Assembly: GCA_910584115.1 (NCBI GenBank)
Contig: CAJTYN010000008.1
Location: 1-39,045, forward strand
DNA length: 39,045 bases
Direction: 5' to 3'
DNA from: an uncultured Lachnospiraceae bacterium
GTDB lineage: Bacteria; Bacillota; Clostridia; Lachnospirales; Lachnospiraceae
The notes below the pieces were generated by a model. It was not told the origin of the DNA. It ran no database searches and saw nothing but the letters and a program-made list of their open reading frames with translations. A program made the position numbers and the translations under genes. Each line of letters opens with the position of its first letter. Within the stretch, counting starts at the first letter, position 1. Below are positions 38,687 to 39,045 of the stretch, one piece after another.

Positions 38687-38914
38687 AGCGTGTTTGAAAA
38701 CCCGCTGAAAGCCCTGTGGATCGCTTGAATTTCACAAATATTTGATACGATCTGCAACCGCTCAAATCTTTATATGTACTTTTCTGCGAGAAAAGTACCA
38801 AAAGCGCCGGGGGATTGCGATTTCCCCCGGACCCCTTAAAACGCTTTTGAAGAAGGCAGGTTAATTCTATTATCTGTAAATCTGCGGGTATTTTAGGTTT
38901 CGAAACACGCTCTA
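38684..38914. mobile_element. 231-bp MITE-like element with terminal inverted repeats
   Basis: Left end TAGAGCGTGTTTGAAAACC (38684-38702) and right end GGTTTCGAAACACGCTCTA (38896-38914) are inverted repeats matching at 17 of 19 positions and both end in TA, as in elements with TA target duplication. No coding sequence is inside. It carries a perfect 10-bp hairpin and a nested hairpin (listed separately). A degenerate shorter copy is at 9389-9481 and a core fragment at 521-553. Deleting it with one TA changes the upstream stop from TAG to TAA in place and leaves 19 bp to the moeA ATG. The transposase type needed is not in the window. Confidence 0.75.
38776..38848 (+). repeat. internal hairpins of the MITE-like element
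   Basis: GTACTTTTCT/AGAAAAGTAC (38776-38785, 38789-38798) is a perfect 10-bp stem with a GCG loop. AAAAGCG (38800-38806) pairs with CGCTTTT (38842-38848), enclosing CCGGGGGA/TCCCCCGG. On RNA these would be very stable and could terminate or process the transcript between the two moeA-type genes. Confidence 0.7.
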
Positions 38915-38934
38915 AAAGATAGAGGAGGACACAT

Positions 38935-39045
38935 ATGGAAAAAGTAACTGTAGAACAGGCAACCGGACTGGTCCTGGAACATACGAGGGCGATCACCGAT
39001 ACGGAAGAAGTCCCGCTGCTGCAGGCATCCGGCCGCATCCTGGCC
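38935..39045 (+). CDS. moeA: molybdopterin molybdenumtransferase MoeA (N-terminal part, cut by window end)
   Basis: The ATG at 38935 has GGAGG 6 nt upstream (38923-38929 region). The 37 residues visible contain VEQATGLVLEHTRAITDTEE and VPLLQASGRILA, the start of domain 1 of MoeA, which inserts molybdate into adenylated molybdopterin. The catalytic domain lies outside the window. It was probably co-transcribed with the MOSC and MoeA-like genes before the 231-bp element entered the gap; now the hairpins of that element lie in its leader. Confidence 0.85.
   Translation, partial: MEKVTVEQATGLVLEHTRAITDTEEVPLLQASGRILA

Overview
The window reads as chromosomal DNA of an endospore-forming, anaerobic member of the Clostridia, most likely a Lachnospiraceae-type gut bacterium. 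The evidence is: spoIIGA-sigE (mother-cell sporulation sigma factor and its processing protease), strong AGGAGG-type ribosome binding sites, sigma-A promoters, a threonine T-box riboswitch, an NfnAB-type ferredoxin:NADP+ oxidoreductase pair, and paralogue-rich families typical of that group (Rpn/PD-(D/E)XK proteins, DUF4474, TepA). The family-level placement is inference. G+C is moderately high by eye, which creates many long antisense shadow frames.

Layout. 1-128: end of a secreted FN3-type protein, then about 500 bp of low-coding sequence. 636-5824 (minus): spoIIGA-sigE, trpS, queH, a transglutaminase-like lipoprotein and a DUF4203-like membrane protein. 6076-6951 (plus): aroE. 6960-9372 (minus): thrS with a full T-box leader. 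9389-10499: a degenerate repeat and an Rpn-family protein. 10563-12109 (minus): YdcF-like and SEC-C proteins and tRNA-Pro(GGG). 12273-13229: a REC-GGDEF diguanylate cyclase. 13271-17870 (minus): a complete two-component/ABC module (response regulator, kinase, ATPase, two permeases, YxeA-like protein) of the peptide-antibiotic defence type. 17949-20914 (minus): an HPt protein and a hybrid kinase with two receivers. 21095-22847 (plus): DUF4474 protein and metallophosphoesterase. 22838-28524 (minus): rlmH, zinc-ribbon/TPR protein, ftsK, uppP, tepA. 28844-31131 (plus): nfnA-nfnB. 31193-33157 (minus): WYL regulator with a 36-residue companion ORF, and a TipA-like MerR regulator. 33292-34272 (plus): secreted GH5 cellulase. 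34288-39045: a molybdenum locus, modABC (minus) divergent from a MOSC protein, a MoeA-like protein and moeA (plus).

The clearest unexplained structure is a 231-bp MITE-like element (38684-38914). It has 19-bp terminal inverted repeats ending in TA and two internal hairpins, and it is inserted exactly at the stop codon between the two moeA-type genes. A shrunken degenerate copy lies at 9389-9481 and a core fragment at 521-553. Removing the element with one TA still leaves a stop codon (TAA) at the same place and restores an operon-like gap. Other regulatory structures read directly from the sequence are four 11-bp direct repeats in front of the ABC transporter, a spoIIG-type promoter with a 21-bp spacer, a TTG start for spoIIGA, a hairpin that covers the tepA ribosome binding site, a perfect 12-bp inverted repeat flanking the region upstream of the WYL regulator, and extra hairpins between the T-box and thrS.
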